Of a DNA stretch of 46,651 nt, positions 19,026 through 27,562 are shown piece after piece (position 1 is the stretch's first letter; the number at the start of each line of letters is the position of its first letter). A model generated the notes under the pieces. The model did no database searches and had not been told where the DNA came from. It saw only the letters and a list, made by a program, of their open reading frames with translations. The translations under genes and the position numbers were made by a program. The stretch covers positions 1-46,651 of the forward strand of contig SCUS01000146.1 of NCBI GenBank assembly GCA_004297725.1. The letters are read 5' to 3'. This DNA comes from Myxococcaceae bacterium. Its GTDB lineage: Bacteria > Myxococcota_A > Polyangia > Polyangiales > Ga0077539.

Positions 19026-19754
19026 TCACGCCAGCTTGGCGAGCGAGGAGGCGCCGGGCAGCATGATCCACCCCTCGCGCTCGGCGACCGCCTGGTGCGC
19101 CGCGGGGATGGGGTCGCATCGCTTGATCTGGAAGGCCCTCGTCGAGAGCGAGGCGATGAAGGCGTCGAAGAGGTGCTCGCTTCGGGTGAGCGCCGACTGC
19201 TGGGCCTCGTCGGACCTCCATCGCAGCCCCTTGGCGTTGAGCTCGAGCAGCAGCTTCTTTCGCGTGGGCTCGGACTGCTTGTACCCCTGCGCGCCGAGGC
19301 CCCAGCTCGCCATGGAGGCGCCCGGGTAGACCTCGACCACGGTCGGCCCGAGGCGGGAGGTGGGCGCCCCCTCGAAGAAGCGGGTGAGCAGCCGGGCGCA
19401 GCGCCAGGCCACGTAGGCGATGCGGTCGGACGACACGCTGAGGGGCTGCTTCTTCGCGAGGTACTCCTTGCGATCGGTGAGCCGGAACGCGAGCTCCTTG
19501 GAGTCGGTGGCAGGGAAGCGCCCCTCCTCGCGCCAGGAGGTCATCGCGGCCAGGTAGGCCTCGGGCCAGCCGAAGGGCGCGTCGATGCCGATGCACCCGC
19601 CGGCGTCGCGCACCGCGCGCATGCGCGCCACCAGCTCGTCGTCGCTGCCGCGGTCGAGCAGCTCCCGGAGGATCACCTCGCCGCCGCTCCACTCCACGAG
19701 GCAGGCCGCGGTGTTCTCGTTCTGCGAGGCGAGGTCGATCCCGAGGGTGAGCAT
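19026..19754 (-). CDS. DUF429-family protein (predicted RNase H-like fold)
   Basis: 242 residues from the ATG at 19754. The start MLTLGIDLASQNENTAACL is the classic first strand of an RNase H-like fold with an acidic residue (Asp7). GCIGIDAPFGWPEAYL supplies a second conserved acidic residue, and TDRKEYL, VVEVYPGASMASWGL and LFDAFIASLSTRAF follow in family order, with a late acidic residue in DAF. DUF429 members are predicted nucleases or phosphotransferases, but no activity is established. It is convergent with the Stig1 lipoprotein gene and lies 54 bases downstream of pyrH on the same strand. Confidence 0.85.
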   Translation of the reverse strand: MLTLGIDLASQNENTAACLVEWSGGEVILRELLDRGSDDELVARMRAVRDAGGCIGIDAPFGWPEAYLAAMTSWREEGRFPATDSKELAFRLTDRKEYLAKKQPLSVSSDRIAYVAWRCARLLTRFFEGAPTSRLGPTVVEVYPGASMASWGLGAQGYKQSEPTRKKLLLELNAKGLRWRSDEAQQSALTRSEHLFDAFIASLSTRAFQIKRCDPIPAAHQAVAEREGWIMLPGASSLAKLA

Positions 19755-19808
19755 CGCGGCCCCTCTAGCACGCTTTCCCGCGGGGGTAGGGCGCGCCCCG
19801 GGGGGCGC

Positions 19809-20576
19809 TCAGCCGTTCTCGATGACCGTGCCGACGTCCTCGCCGCGCAGCACCCGCTCGACGTTGCCGTGCTCGGCCAGCTTGAACACCCGGATGGGGA
19901 GCTTGTTGTCCCGGCAGAGCGTCACGGCGGTGGTGTCCATCACCCCGATCTTCTGGGTGATGAACTCGTCGAAGGTCATGTGAGGGAAGAACTTCGCCTC
20001 GGGGTTCTTCTTGGGGTCGCTGTCATAGACCCCGTCGACCTTGGTGGCCTTGCAGAGCGCGTCGGCGTGGATCTCCATCGCCCTCAGCGCCGCCGCCGTG
20101 TCCGTGGAGAAGTAGGGGTTGCCCGTGCCCGCGGCGAAGATCACCACGCGGCCCTTCTCCAGGTGCCGGATCGCGCGCCGACGGATGTACGGCTCGGCCA
20201 CCTTGGGCATCTCGATGGCGGTCTGCACCCGCGTCGGGACGCCCCGCTTCTCCAGCGCGTCTTGCAGCGCCAGGGCGTTCATCACCGTGGCCAGCATGCC
20301 CATGGAGTCGGCCGTCGAGCGGTCCATCCCCGAGGCGCTGCCGCGCAGTCCGCGGAAGATGTTTCCTCCGCCGACCACCAGGGCGAGCTGCACCCCGAGG
20401 GTGCGCCAGACGTGGGCGAGCTCGTCGGCCAGCAGTCCGATGGCCTCGGGGTCGAGGCCGAAGCCGCCCTCCTGGGAGCAGAGGGCCTCTCCCGACATCT
20501 TCAGGAGGATGCGACGGTACTTCACCCCCGGCGCGGGAGGGGGCGGCGCGATGGTGCGGAGATCCGTGGGTTTCAT
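19809..20576 (-). CDS. pyrH: Uridylate (UMP) kinase
   Basis: 255 residues from the ATG at 20576. Amino-acid-kinase fold motifs: YRRILLKMSGEAL, VVGGGNIFRG, the Asp-containing DRSTADSMGMLATVMNALAL, VIFAAGTGNPYFSTDTAAALRA, and the uridine-binding KATKVDGVYDSDP. It phosphorylates UMP to UDP. The protein is slightly longer than the usual 235-245 residues because of a Pro-rich N-terminal extension (about residues 1-18); a later start is possible but no internal Met precedes the first strand. In most bacteria pyrH lies between tsf and frr; here neither is adjacent, so the gene is displaced. The gene upstream on the same strand encodes an unknown protein. Confidence 0.95.
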   Translation of the reverse strand: MKPTDLRTIAPPPPAPGVKYRRILLKMSGEALCSQEGGFGLDPEAIGLLADELAHVWRTLGVQLALVVGGGNIFRGLRGSASGMDRSTADSMGMLATVMNALALQDALEKRGVPTRVQTAIEMPKVAEPYIRRRAIRHLEKGRVVIFAAGTGNPYFSTDTAAALRAMEIHADALCKATKVDGVYDSDPKKNPEAKFFPHMTFDEFITQKIGVMDTTAVTLCRDNKLPIRVFKLAEHGNVERVLRGEDVGTVIENG

Positions 20577-20635
20577 CGGGCGGAGACGACTACTCCACCC
20601 GCCGGAGGGTCACAAGCGCCGATCGGGGCCAACGG

Positions 20636-21304
20636 TCAGACCGAGCGCACGATCTCCACCCGGTTGGGATAGACCCTCGCCACCAGCTTGGCGCTGGCGT
20701 CGAAGATGCCCATGAGCCCGCGAGGGATGTGCAGCAGCGAGGGGTGCTCGTACTCCAGCACGGCGGCCGTGGCGCTGGCGGTCTCAGCGCCCGTCGGGGT
20801 GGTGAGCGTGAGCTTGCCGGGCGAGGCCTGGCCCACCGCGGAGACCTCCTCGGAGACGATGCCGGCGTTCATCAGCAGCTGGCGGGCGATGCGGGCGCGG
20901 CCGTCGCGGCCCACCAGCACCGGGGCCTCGGTGGAGTGCGACGAGAGGTTGCCCTCGCCGCTCGCGTCGGTGCTGGTGCTCACCGGGGGGATGGAGAGCT
21001 GGTTGCGCATCGAGTCGTCGTAGAGGTCTACGTCGTGCTCGGGCAGGTGATAGAGGTAGGCCTGCACGGGCTTGTGGCCGTCGGCGAGGACGTCGATGAG
21101 GTCTTGCCGGTAGTCGCCCATGGCGCCGCGCTCGTAGAGGTCGCGCACGATGGGCGCCACCTCCCGATGACGGATGTCGGGCAGCGTGCCCTTCACCGCG
21201 TTGGACACGTCGAGCGCCGTGAAGAGCGCCCCCTGTGCCGTGAAGGAGTCCATCACCCGCTGCGTCACCGCGCGGAGCACCTTGTCCGTCGTCTTGGCCG
21301 TCAT
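20636..21304 (-). CDS. Unknown protein, possible winged-helix N-terminus
   Basis: 222 residues from the ATG at 21304. I do not recognise a named family. Residues about 5-60 are helical with FTALDVSNAVKGTLPDIRHR followed by VAPIVRDLYERGAM, which has the rhythm of a winged-helix domain. Residues 60-90 contain LIDVLADGHKPVQAYLYHLP. A polar Ser/Thr-rich linker (about 105-125) leads to a short segment GRDGRARIARQLLMNAGI and a beta-rich end with EHPSLLHIPRGLMGIF. No signal peptide or membrane segment is seen. It may be co-transcribed with pyrH (59 bases downstream) and is divergent from the P450 gene. A DNA-binding role is speculation. Confidence 0.72.
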   Translation of the reverse strand: MTAKTTDKVLRAVTQRVMDSFTAQGALFTALDVSNAVKGTLPDIRHREVAPIVRDLYERGAMGDYRQDLIDVLADGHKPVQAYLYHLPEHDVDLYDDSMRNQLSIPPVSTSTDASGEGNLSSHSTEAPVLVGRDGRARIARQLLMNAGIVSEEVSAVGQASPGKLTLTTPTGAETASATAAVLEYEHPSLLHIPRGLMGIFDASAKLVARVYPNRVEIVRSV

Positions 21305-21421
21305 GGTCGTTAGGAATCGCGCTCCCCCGCGCGATGGTCAAGAGGCTCTTGGAAATAGCCTGTCACTCCATGGGGCGCGCATCGCCAGGGCCCCTCAGGC
21401 CGTGCTAACCGGAGCGGCGCC

Positions 21422-22825
21422 ATGAAGCAGACCACCGACGGCGCGCCGAGGCGCTCGCTCCGCAACCTCGACCAGGTGCCTCTGCTCGGCGGCATGATCG
21501 CCTACCTGCGAGACCCGCTCGGGTTTCTCATTCGCACCCGCAAGCGCGAGGGCGACCTGGCGACCTTCCGGCTGCTCGACCGGAAGTTTCTCTTCGTGAG
21601 CGACCCGGCGCTCATCGAGCAGGTGCTGGTGAAGCAGTCGGCGCGCTTCTCCAAGGACTGGTTCGCCCGCGACCTGAAGCGCGTCCTGGGCGAGGGATTG
21701 CTCACCAGCGAAGGGGACTTCTGGAAGCGACAGCGGCGGCTGATGAGCCCGGCCTTCCACAGGGAGCGCCTCGCGGAGTACGCGGCCGTCATGGTCGAGC
21801 GCACCGAGCGCGCCCTCGCGGAGTGGTCCGTCGGGGCGGAGCGGGACATCCACCGTGACTTCATGGAGCTCACCCTCGACATCGTGGCGCGCACGCTCTT
21901 CAGCGCCGATGTGGAGGGCGTCAGCGCGGTGGTCGGCCCGGCCCTCGACGTGCTGCTCGACTGGTACAGCAACCCCATCCTGGTCTCCAACCCGTGGCTG
22001 ATGCGCACCCCCCTCCCGGCGGCGAGGCGGCACCGCGAGGCCATCGCGGCGATGCGAGGCATCATCGACGGGATCATCCGACAGCGCAGGGCGACGCCCG
22101 ACCCGGACAACCACGACCTGCTGGCGATGCTGCTCGCGGCGCAGGACGAGGACGGCGAGCGCATGACCGACGCCCAGGTGCGCGACGAGGTGCTGACGCT
22201 CTTCCTCGCGGGCCACGAGACCACCGCCCTCACCCTCTCCTGGACCACCCTGCTGCTCTGCCAGCACCCCGAGGTGACGAAGCGACTGCGCGAGGAGGCC
22301 GAGGCCGTGGCGCCGGGACGCCCGCTCGCCTACGGGGATGTTCCGAAGCTGGTCTACGCCGAGGCGGTGGTGCAGGAGTCGATGCGGCTGCACCCGCCGG
22401 CGTGGGCCATCGGCCGCGAGGCGCTCGAGGACTTCGAGCTGGGTGGGCGCCGCTACCCCAAGGGCCTCGCCATCTTCCTCAGCCCCTGGTCGGTGCACCG
22501 CGATGAGCGGTGGTTCAGCGAGCCCGATCGCTTCCACCCCGACCGCTGGCTCGACGGTCTCTCGAAGCGCCTCCACAAGTTTCAGTACTTCCCCTTCGGG
22601 GGCGGTCCCCGCATCTGCATCGGCAACGCCTTCGCCATGATGGAGTCGGTGCTGCTGCTCTCGACCTTCGCCCGGCGCTTCGAGGTCACGCTGGCCCCGA
22701 GCGCCCGCATCGCCGCGAAGCCCGCGATCACCCTGCGCCCCGCCCACGGGGTGCGGGTGGTGCTGCGCTCCGCCCCGAAGCCCGACGCCGCCCACGACCC
22801 CGCCCCCGCCCCCACGAACCCGTGA
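21422..22825 (+). CDS. Cytochrome P450
   Basis: 467 residues from the ATG at 21422. The I-helix oxygen-binding motif is AGHETTA (263-269), the K-helix ExxR pair is E319/R322 in VQESMRLHPP, the PERF-like region is FHPDRWLDG, and the heme-binding loop is FGGGPRICIG with the thiolate Cys399. There is no N-terminal membrane anchor, so it is soluble. It is a single-domain monooxygenase and needs a separate ferredoxin and reductase, neither of which is in the window. Its stop overlaps the GTG of a MATE exporter (GTGA), implying joint translation. The substrate is unknown. Confidence 0.96.
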   Translation: MKQTTDGAPRRSLRNLDQVPLLGGMIAYLRDPLGFLIRTRKREGDLATFRLLDRKFLFVSDPALIEQVLVKQSARFSKDWFARDLKRVLGEGLLTSEGDFWKRQRRLMSPAFHRERLAEYAAVMVERTERALAEWSVGAERDIHRDFMELTLDIVARTLFSADVEGVSAVVGPALDVLLDWYSNPILVSNPWLMRTPLPAARRHREAIAAMRGIIDGIIRQRRATPDPDNHDLLAMLLAAQDEDGERMTDAQVRDEVLTLFLAGHETTALTLSWTTLLLCQHPEVTKRLREEAEAVAPGRPLAYGDVPKLVYAEAVVQESMRLHPPAWAIGREALEDFELGGRRYPKGLAIFLSPWSVHRDERWFSEPDRFHPDRWLDGLSKRLHKFQYFPFGGGPRICIGNAFAMMESVLLLSTFARRFEVTLAPSARIAAKPAITLRPAHGVRVVLRSAPKPDAAHDPAPAPTNP

Positions 22826-24171
22826 CTCGACTCCCGCCGCTGCGCTTCCGCGATCTCCAGACCCACTGGCGACCGACCTTCCGGCTGGCCTGGCCGGTGG
22901 TCATCGGCCAGCTCGGCGTGATGCTGATGTCCCTGGTCGACACGGCGATGGTGGGCGTCCTAGGGCGCAACGTCGTCGGCGCCGTGGGCCTCGGCTCCTC
23001 GCTCTTCGGCCTCGCCTTCATCGTCGGCATCGGCCTGTTGATGGGCCTCGACCACGAGGTCTCCGTCGCCTACGGGGCGAGGCGCGAGGAGGACGTCGCC
23101 CGCTACGCCGTGCAGGGCCTGTGGCTGGCCGCGGTGATCTCGGTGCCCCTCACCGGGGCGCTGCTCTTCGCCAGCGGGCAGATGCACCGGCTGGGGGCGG
23201 CGCCGGAGCTGGTTCCGCTGGCGGGGAGATACCTGAAGACCGTGGCCTGGAGCCTTCCCCCGGCGCTGCTCTTCATCGCGCTGCGCCAGACCCTCCAGGC
23301 CGTCGGCGCCACCGGGCCCGGCACCGTGGTGCTGCTCATGGCCAACGTCATCAACGCGCTGGGCTGCTACGCGCTGATTCAAGGGAGGCTCGGCGCCCCG
23401 GCGCTGGGCATCGTCGGATCGGCGTGGGCCACCAACCTCTCCCGGATCTTCATGCTGGTGGTGCTGCTCTCCTGGACGGTGAGCTCGCACCCGCGGTGGT
23501 GGAGGTCCTTCGCCCCGCACCCCGAGAGCCTCCGCGCGCTGGTGCGCCTCGGGGTGCCCGCGGGGCTGCAGCTCCTCTTCGAGGGGGGAGTGTTCTCGCT
23601 GGCGACGGTGCTGGCCGCGAGGCTGGGGGCGGTCCCCGCGGCGGCGCACCAGGTGGTGCTCCAGATCGCGAGCTTCGCGTTCATGGTGCCGATGGGCATC
23701 TCGGCCGCGGGGACGGTGCGCGTGGGGCAGGCCATCGGCCGCGGTGACGCGGAGGGCGCGAGGCTGGCCGGGTGGAGCGCCGTGGGCCTCGGGGTCGGCT
23801 GCATGGCCACCTCGGCGGTGGCGATGGTGCTGGGGTGGAGGCTGATCCTGGCGGCCTTCCAGCTCGACCCGGAGGTGACGGCGCTGGCGAGGCAACTGCT
23901 GCTGGTGGCGGGCTTCTTCCAGCTCTTCGACGGGGCCCAGGTCACGCTGGCCGGCGTGCTGCGGGGCCTCGGCGAGACCGTGAGCTCGCTGGTGGCCAAC
24001 CTGGTGGGCCACTGGGGGGTGGGCCTGCCCGTCGGATGCGCGCTGGCCTTCGGGCTCGGATGGGGGGCCGTCGGGCTGTGGATCGGCCTCGCCACGGGCC
24101 TCGCGGCGACGGCCATGGGGCTCCTCTGGCGGTGGCAGTCGCGCTCGCGGAGGGCGCTCGCGACGCACTGA
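22822..24171 (+). CDS. MATE-family efflux transporter
   Basis: 449 residues. The GTG at 22822 overlaps the P450 stop, and the protein begins with a short basic leader then FRLAWPVVIGQLGVMLMSLV, the usual first helix. Twelve hydrophobic segments form two homologous halves. DTAMVGVLGRNVVGAVGLGS and the matching second-half segments are typical of the NorM/DinF group. These proteins expel cationic or lipophilic compounds using Na+ or H+ gradients. Strict coupling to the P450 suggests that the oxidised product, or the toxic substrate, is what it exports. A rhodanese gene converges from the other strand, ten bases away. Confidence 0.95.
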   Translation: MTRLPPLRFRDLQTHWRPTFRLAWPVVIGQLGVMLMSLVDTAMVGVLGRNVVGAVGLGSSLFGLAFIVGIGLLMGLDHEVSVAYGARREEDVARYAVQGLWLAAVISVPLTGALLFASGQMHRLGAAPELVPLAGRYLKTVAWSLPPALLFIALRQTLQAVGATGPGTVVLLMANVINALGCYALIQGRLGAPALGIVGSAWATNLSRIFMLVVLLSWTVSSHPRWWRSFAPHPESLRALVRLGVPAGLQLLFEGGVFSLATVLAARLGAVPAAAHQVVLQIASFAFMVPMGISAAGTVRVGQAIGRGDAEGARLAGWSAVGLGVGCMATSAVAMVLGWRLILAAFQLDPEVTALARQLLLVAGFFQLFDGAQVTLAGVLRGLGETVSSLVANLVGHWGVGLPVGCALAFGLGWGAVGLWIGLATGLAATAMGLLWRWQSRSRRALATH

Positions 24172-24181
24172 GCCCGGTGGC

Positions 24182-24607
24182 TCAGCGACGCTTGAGCGCC
24201 TCGTAGCCGCGCTCGGGGTCTGGGCCCGCGGCGCTGGGCAGGCCCGCGCCCGACCAGCCGGGCTCGATCAGTCGACCGAAGGTGTCCTTCGCGCCGCCCC
24301 AGCCCGCGCGCTGCTCGGTGAGCCCGGTGTAGCCCGCGGCCTCCAGCGCCGCGCACGCCCTCATGCTGCGCACGCCCGAAAGGCACCCGAGCACCAGCTT
24401 CGCGTCCTTCGGGAAGAGCTTCTCCATCACCGCGACGAAGTCCCGGTTGGCGACCATCCCCGAGGCCCCTACGTCCATGAAGGGGACGTTGTACGCCCCC
24501 TCGGGGTGACCCCCCTCGAACTCCGCGACGGAGCGCACGTCGACGTAGACATATCCCTGCGCCTCGACCAGCTCGCGCGCTTCGTGTGGAGAGATCCGCC
24601 TGACCAT
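24182..24607 (-). CDS. Single-domain rhodanese-like sulfurtransferase
   Basis: 141 residues from the ATG at 24607. The domain starts ISPHEARELVEAQGYVYVDVRSVAEFEGGH, continues PEGAYNVPF, and has the active-site loop LGCLSGVRS with Cys75, then AALEAAGYTGLTEQRAGWGG. The loop is of the length used by sulphur-transferring rhodaneses, so persulphide chemistry on Cys75 is likely. The last 35 residues form a Gly/Pro-rich tail. No signal peptide is present. It lies 33 bases downstream of the epimerase gene on the same strand. Confidence 0.92.
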   Translation of the reverse strand: MVRRISPHEARELVEAQGYVYVDVRSVAEFEGGHPEGAYNVPFMDVGASGMVANRDFVAVMEKLFPKDAKLVLGCLSGVRSMRACAALEAAGYTGLTEQRAGWGGAKDTFGRLIEPGWSGAGLPSAAGPDPERGYEALKRR

Positions 24608-24640
24608 GGCGCTGCGTCTGCTACGGGTCTCGCCGGGCTG

Positions 24641-25666
24641 TCAACCGCCGCGGTGCCAGCGCGCGGTGCGCACGATCGCCTCGTCGAGACCCACCGTCAC
24701 CGAGAGCCCGAGCTCGCGCCTCGCCCTCTCCACGCTCGGCACATACCGATGCCTCGCCGCCGTGGGGTCGCTCTTCCCGCGGATCTCCACCGGCACCCCG
24801 AGCAGCGCCCCGACGCGCTCGGCGACCTCGCCCAGCCGGCGGTCGTCGTCGCTGCCGAGGTTGTAGGGGCGCGACCCGACGCCTCGCGCGAGCATCACCC
24901 AGAGCCACGCCGCGAGGTCGCTGCCGTGGAGGTAGGAGCGCATCGGGCTGCCGTCGCTCGACACCACGATGGCTCTGCCCGCGAGGCCGTCGCGGAGGAA
25001 GTTGCCGATGGCGAAGTGCGCGTCCAGCGGCAGGTGCGGACCCACGAAGGCGAAGCCCCGGGCGATCACCGCGTCGAGCCCGCGGGCCTGCGCGCAGAGG
25101 TGCTCCGCGAGGCGCTTGGCGTGGCCGTAGGCGCTGCGGAGGTCCATGGTGTCGGGGGCGCCGGGGAAGTCTTCAGGCAGGTGGGTGACGCCCTCGGGCT
25201 GCCGCCCGTACACGGCCCCCGAGCTGGTGAAGAGCAGCCGACGGACGCCCTTCTCCCGGGCCATGGAGAGCGCCCGCCGGGTGCCTTCGACCACCACGTC
25301 GATGGTGTCGAGCGGGTCTTCGACCACGCCCGGGGGATGGCTCGTGGAGGTCGCCGCGTGGACGATGTGCGAGAAGCTCCCGTCGGGGGTCGCGAAGTCG
25401 CGCGCGTCGCCCTGGTGGAGGCGCAGCCAGGGGAGCGCGCCGAGGTGAGGGAGGCGAGCGACGACGCGGGAGGGGTCGCGGGAGAGCACCACCGCGTCGA
25501 TGTGGAGGTCGAGCGCCCGGCGGGCGTGGGCGAGGGTCTCCAACAACCACACCCCGTAGAAGCCGGTGGCGCCGGTGAGGAAGATCCGTGCGCCGTCGAG
25601 GGCGACGAAGGCGTCTCGCGCCTGGTCGAGGGTGGCGTCGAGGTCGGACGTGTCCAGCGGGCGCAT
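24641..25666 (-). CDS. NAD-dependent sugar-nucleotide epimerase/dehydratase (extended SDR)
   Basis: 341 residues from the ATG at 25666; an in-frame start at 25696 would add ten residues without benefit. The Rossmann motif is TGATGFYG (31-38), the strand ending HAATS (103-107) follows, the catalytic Ser lies in TSSGAVYG (about 148-154), and the Tyr180/Lys184 pair is in AYGHAK. Downstream GFAFVGPHLPLD and RSYLHGSDLAAW match the substrate-binding region of dTDP-glucose dehydratase/UDP-galactose epimerase relatives. It probably modifies a nucleotide sugar for envelope polysaccharide, but no glycosyltransferase is nearby. It is divergent from pth with 44 bases between. Confidence 0.92.
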   Translation of the reverse strand: MRPLDTSDLDATLDQARDAFVALDGARIFLTGATGFYGVWLLETLAHARRALDLHIDAVVLSRDPSRVVARLPHLGALPWLRLHQGDARDFATPDGSFSHIVHAATSTSHPPGVVEDPLDTIDVVVEGTRRALSMAREKGVRRLLFTSSGAVYGRQPEGVTHLPEDFPGAPDTMDLRSAYGHAKRLAEHLCAQARGLDAVIARGFAFVGPHLPLDAHFAIGNFLRDGLAGRAIVVSSDGSPMRSYLHGSDLAAWLWVMLARGVGSRPYNLGSDDDRRLGEVAERVGALLGVPVEIRGKSDPTAARHRYVPSVERARRELGLSVTVGLDEAIVRTARWHRGG

Positions 25667-25710
25667 CGCGTGGACGATACCGCGGGCGGAGGGCACACTG
25701 CGCGCCCCGC

Positions 25711-26280
25711 ATGAAGCTCGTCGTCGGCCTCGGCAACCCAGGAACCCAGTACCGCTACCACCGTCACAACGTGGGCTTCATGGCGCTCGACGCGCTGCAC
25801 GACCGCCAGCTCGGGAGCGAGTGGAGGGAGAAGAACTCCGGCCTGCTGTCGCGGGCCATGATCGCCGGCCGGGACGTGGCGCTGCTCAAGCCGCAGTCGT
25901 TCATGAACCTCTCGGGGCGCGCGGTGCTGAAGACCGTGCAGTCGATGGGGCTCAAGCCCGCGGACATCCTGGTGGTGCACGACGAGCTGGAGCTTCCCTA
26001 CGCCGAGCTGCGCGCCAAGCAGGGCGGCGGCCACGGCGGGCACAACGGGCTGAGGGACATCACCGCCAGCATCGGCGCGGACTACGCCCGGCTGCGCATC
26101 GGCATCGGCCGCCCCGCCGCCGGTCCGGTGGACGCCTACGTGCTCAGCGGCTTCACCAGGGAGGAGGGCGCCACGCTCGACGCGCTGCTCTCCCGGGCCG
26201 CGGAGGTCATCGAGCTCGCGGTGGGACAGGGCATCCAGGCGGCCATCGACCTTACCACGAAGCCGCAGCGGAAGAAGTAG
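25711..26280 (+). CDS. pth: Peptidyl-tRNA hydrolase
   Basis: 189 residues from the ATG at 25711. All active-site residues are present: Asn9 in VGLGNPG, His19 in RHNVGF, Asn66 in SFMNLSG, Asp91 in VVHDELELP and Asn112 in GGHGGHNGL. The reading upstream of 25711 is open but Arg-rich and lies over the start of the epimerase gene, so it is rejected. The enzyme releases tRNA from prematurely dropped peptidyl-tRNA and is essential. The usual neighbour rplY is absent. The helicase gene follows 46 bases later on the same strand. Confidence 0.96.
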   Translation: MKLVVGLGNPGTQYRYHRHNVGFMALDALHDRQLGSEWREKNSGLLSRAMIAGRDVALLKPQSFMNLSGRAVLKTVQSMGLKPADILVVHDELELPYAELRAKQGGGHGGHNGLRDITASIGADYARLRIGIGRPAAGPVDAYVLSGFTREEGATLDALLSRAAEVIELAVGQGIQAAIDLTTKPQRKK

Positions 26281-26326
26281 AGACGCGGGCGCCGCCCCTC
26301 GCGCCGTGCGAAGGTAGGCCCCCCCA

Positions 26327-27463
26327 ATGGCCACCTCCCCGAGCGCGTTCACCGACTTCGACCTCATCGCCTCCCTGCAAGCGTCGCTGAAGGAGCAGGG
26401 CTTCGTGACCCCGACGGAGATCCAGCGCCGGACGCTGCCGCTGCTGCTCTCGGGGCGCTCGGTGGTGGGCGTGGCCGAGACCGGCGGCGGCAAGACCCTG
26501 GCCTACGTGCTGCCGGTGCTCAACGCGCTCAAGTCCCTGGAAGACGGCGGCCAGCCCGTGGCGGGCGACGCGAGGCCCCGCGCCGTCGTGATCGTCCCCA
26601 CGAGGGAGCTCGGGGAGCAGGTCACCAAGGTCTTCAAGCGCTTCACCCACACCACCCGGCTGCGGGTGCGCTCGCTGCTCGGCGGCACCACCATGGAGGT
26701 CGCCCGGCGCAACATCCACGGGGTCTTCGAGGTGCTGGTGGCCACGCCGGGACGACTGCTCAAGCTCCTCGACCGGGAGCTCGTCGACCTCGGCGACGTG
26801 CGCGTGCTGGTCTTCGACGAGGTCGACCAGATGCTCGACCCGGGCTTCCTCCCCGACGCGGAGCGCATCGTCGGAGCGTGCCCCGGGGAGCGTCAGCTCG
26901 CGCTCTTCTCCGCCACCGTCCCTCCCGCCGTGCAGGACCTCATCGGCCGCCTCTTCGCCGACGCGGTGGTGCTGCGCAGCGAAGGCAGCCACCGGGTCGT
27001 GCCCAGCCTCACCACGGTGAACCGCACGGTCGTCGGCGGGAAGCGTCACCCCATCCTTCGGACGCTGCTGGCCGAGAAGGTCACCGGGGGCACGCTGATC
27101 TTCGCCAACACCCGAAAGCAGTGCGACCAGCTCGTCGAGGACCTGCGCGAGATGGGCCGGGAGTGCGCGGTCTACCGGGGCGAGATGGACAAGATCGAGC
27201 GGCGCGCCAACCTCAAGGCCTTCCGCGACGGAACGGTCGACCTGCTGGTCTCCACCGACCTCGCGGCGCGAGGCCTCGACGTCGAGCACGTCGGGCGGGT
27301 GATCAACTACCACCTCCCCGAGGAGCTCGACGCCTACCTCCACCGCGTCGGGCGCACGGCCCGCGCCGGGCGACCGGGCGTGGTGATCAACCTGGTGACC
27401 GAGAGGGACCAAGGCCTGATGGAGAAGATCGAGCGCGCCGCGGCGGCCCCTCGCAGGGGGTGA
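26327..27463 (+). CDS. DEAD-box-type RNA helicase, short form with DEVD motif II
   Basis: 378 residues from the ATG at 26327. The Q motif region is FVTPTEIQRRTLP, motif I is AETGGGKT (50-57), Ia is PTREL (91-95), GG and TPGR follow, motif II is DEVD (164-167) in place of DEAD, motif III is SAT (195-197), IV is IFANT, V is ARGLD and VI is HRVGRTAR. Both RecA domains are complete, but there is no C-terminal extension, so this is a minimal helicase core. Such proteins remodel RNA in ribosome assembly or decay. The third-position change in motif II (Ala to Val) and Gly in motif I in place of the usual Ser are deviations from the consensus. It probably forms a unit with pth. Confidence 0.94.
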   Translation: MATSPSAFTDFDLIASLQASLKEQGFVTPTEIQRRTLPLLLSGRSVVGVAETGGGKTLAYVLPVLNALKSLEDGGQPVAGDARPRAVVIVPTRELGEQVTKVFKRFTHTTRLRVRSLLGGTTMEVARRNIHGVFEVLVATPGRLLKLLDRELVDLGDVRVLVFDEVDQMLDPGFLPDAERIVGACPGERQLALFSATVPPAVQDLIGRLFADAVVLRSEGSHRVVPSLTTVNRTVVGGKRHPILRTLLAEKVTGGTLIFANTRKQCDQLVEDLREMGRECAVYRGEMDKIERRANLKAFRDGTVDLLVSTDLAARGLDVEHVGRVINYHLPEELDAYLHRVGRTARAGRPGVVINLVTERDQGLMEKIERAAAAPRRG

Positions 27464-27487
27464 GTCCCCCCCCCCGGGCCGGGGGCT
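27464..27487 (+). terminator. Possible GC hairpin with a ten-C run
   Basis: Directly after the helicase stop, ten consecutive Cs (27466-27475) are followed by GGGCC and GGGGG (27481-27485), able to form a short C/G stem. There is no T-run. The homopolymer could also be a sequencing weak spot. Confidence 0.3.
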
Positions 27488-27562
27488 GCGATTGTGCAGG
27501 TGGGGTCGTTGACGCTCCAGCTGGCTTCACCGATAGCTGCGCGCGGGAGAGCCACCGCAGCC

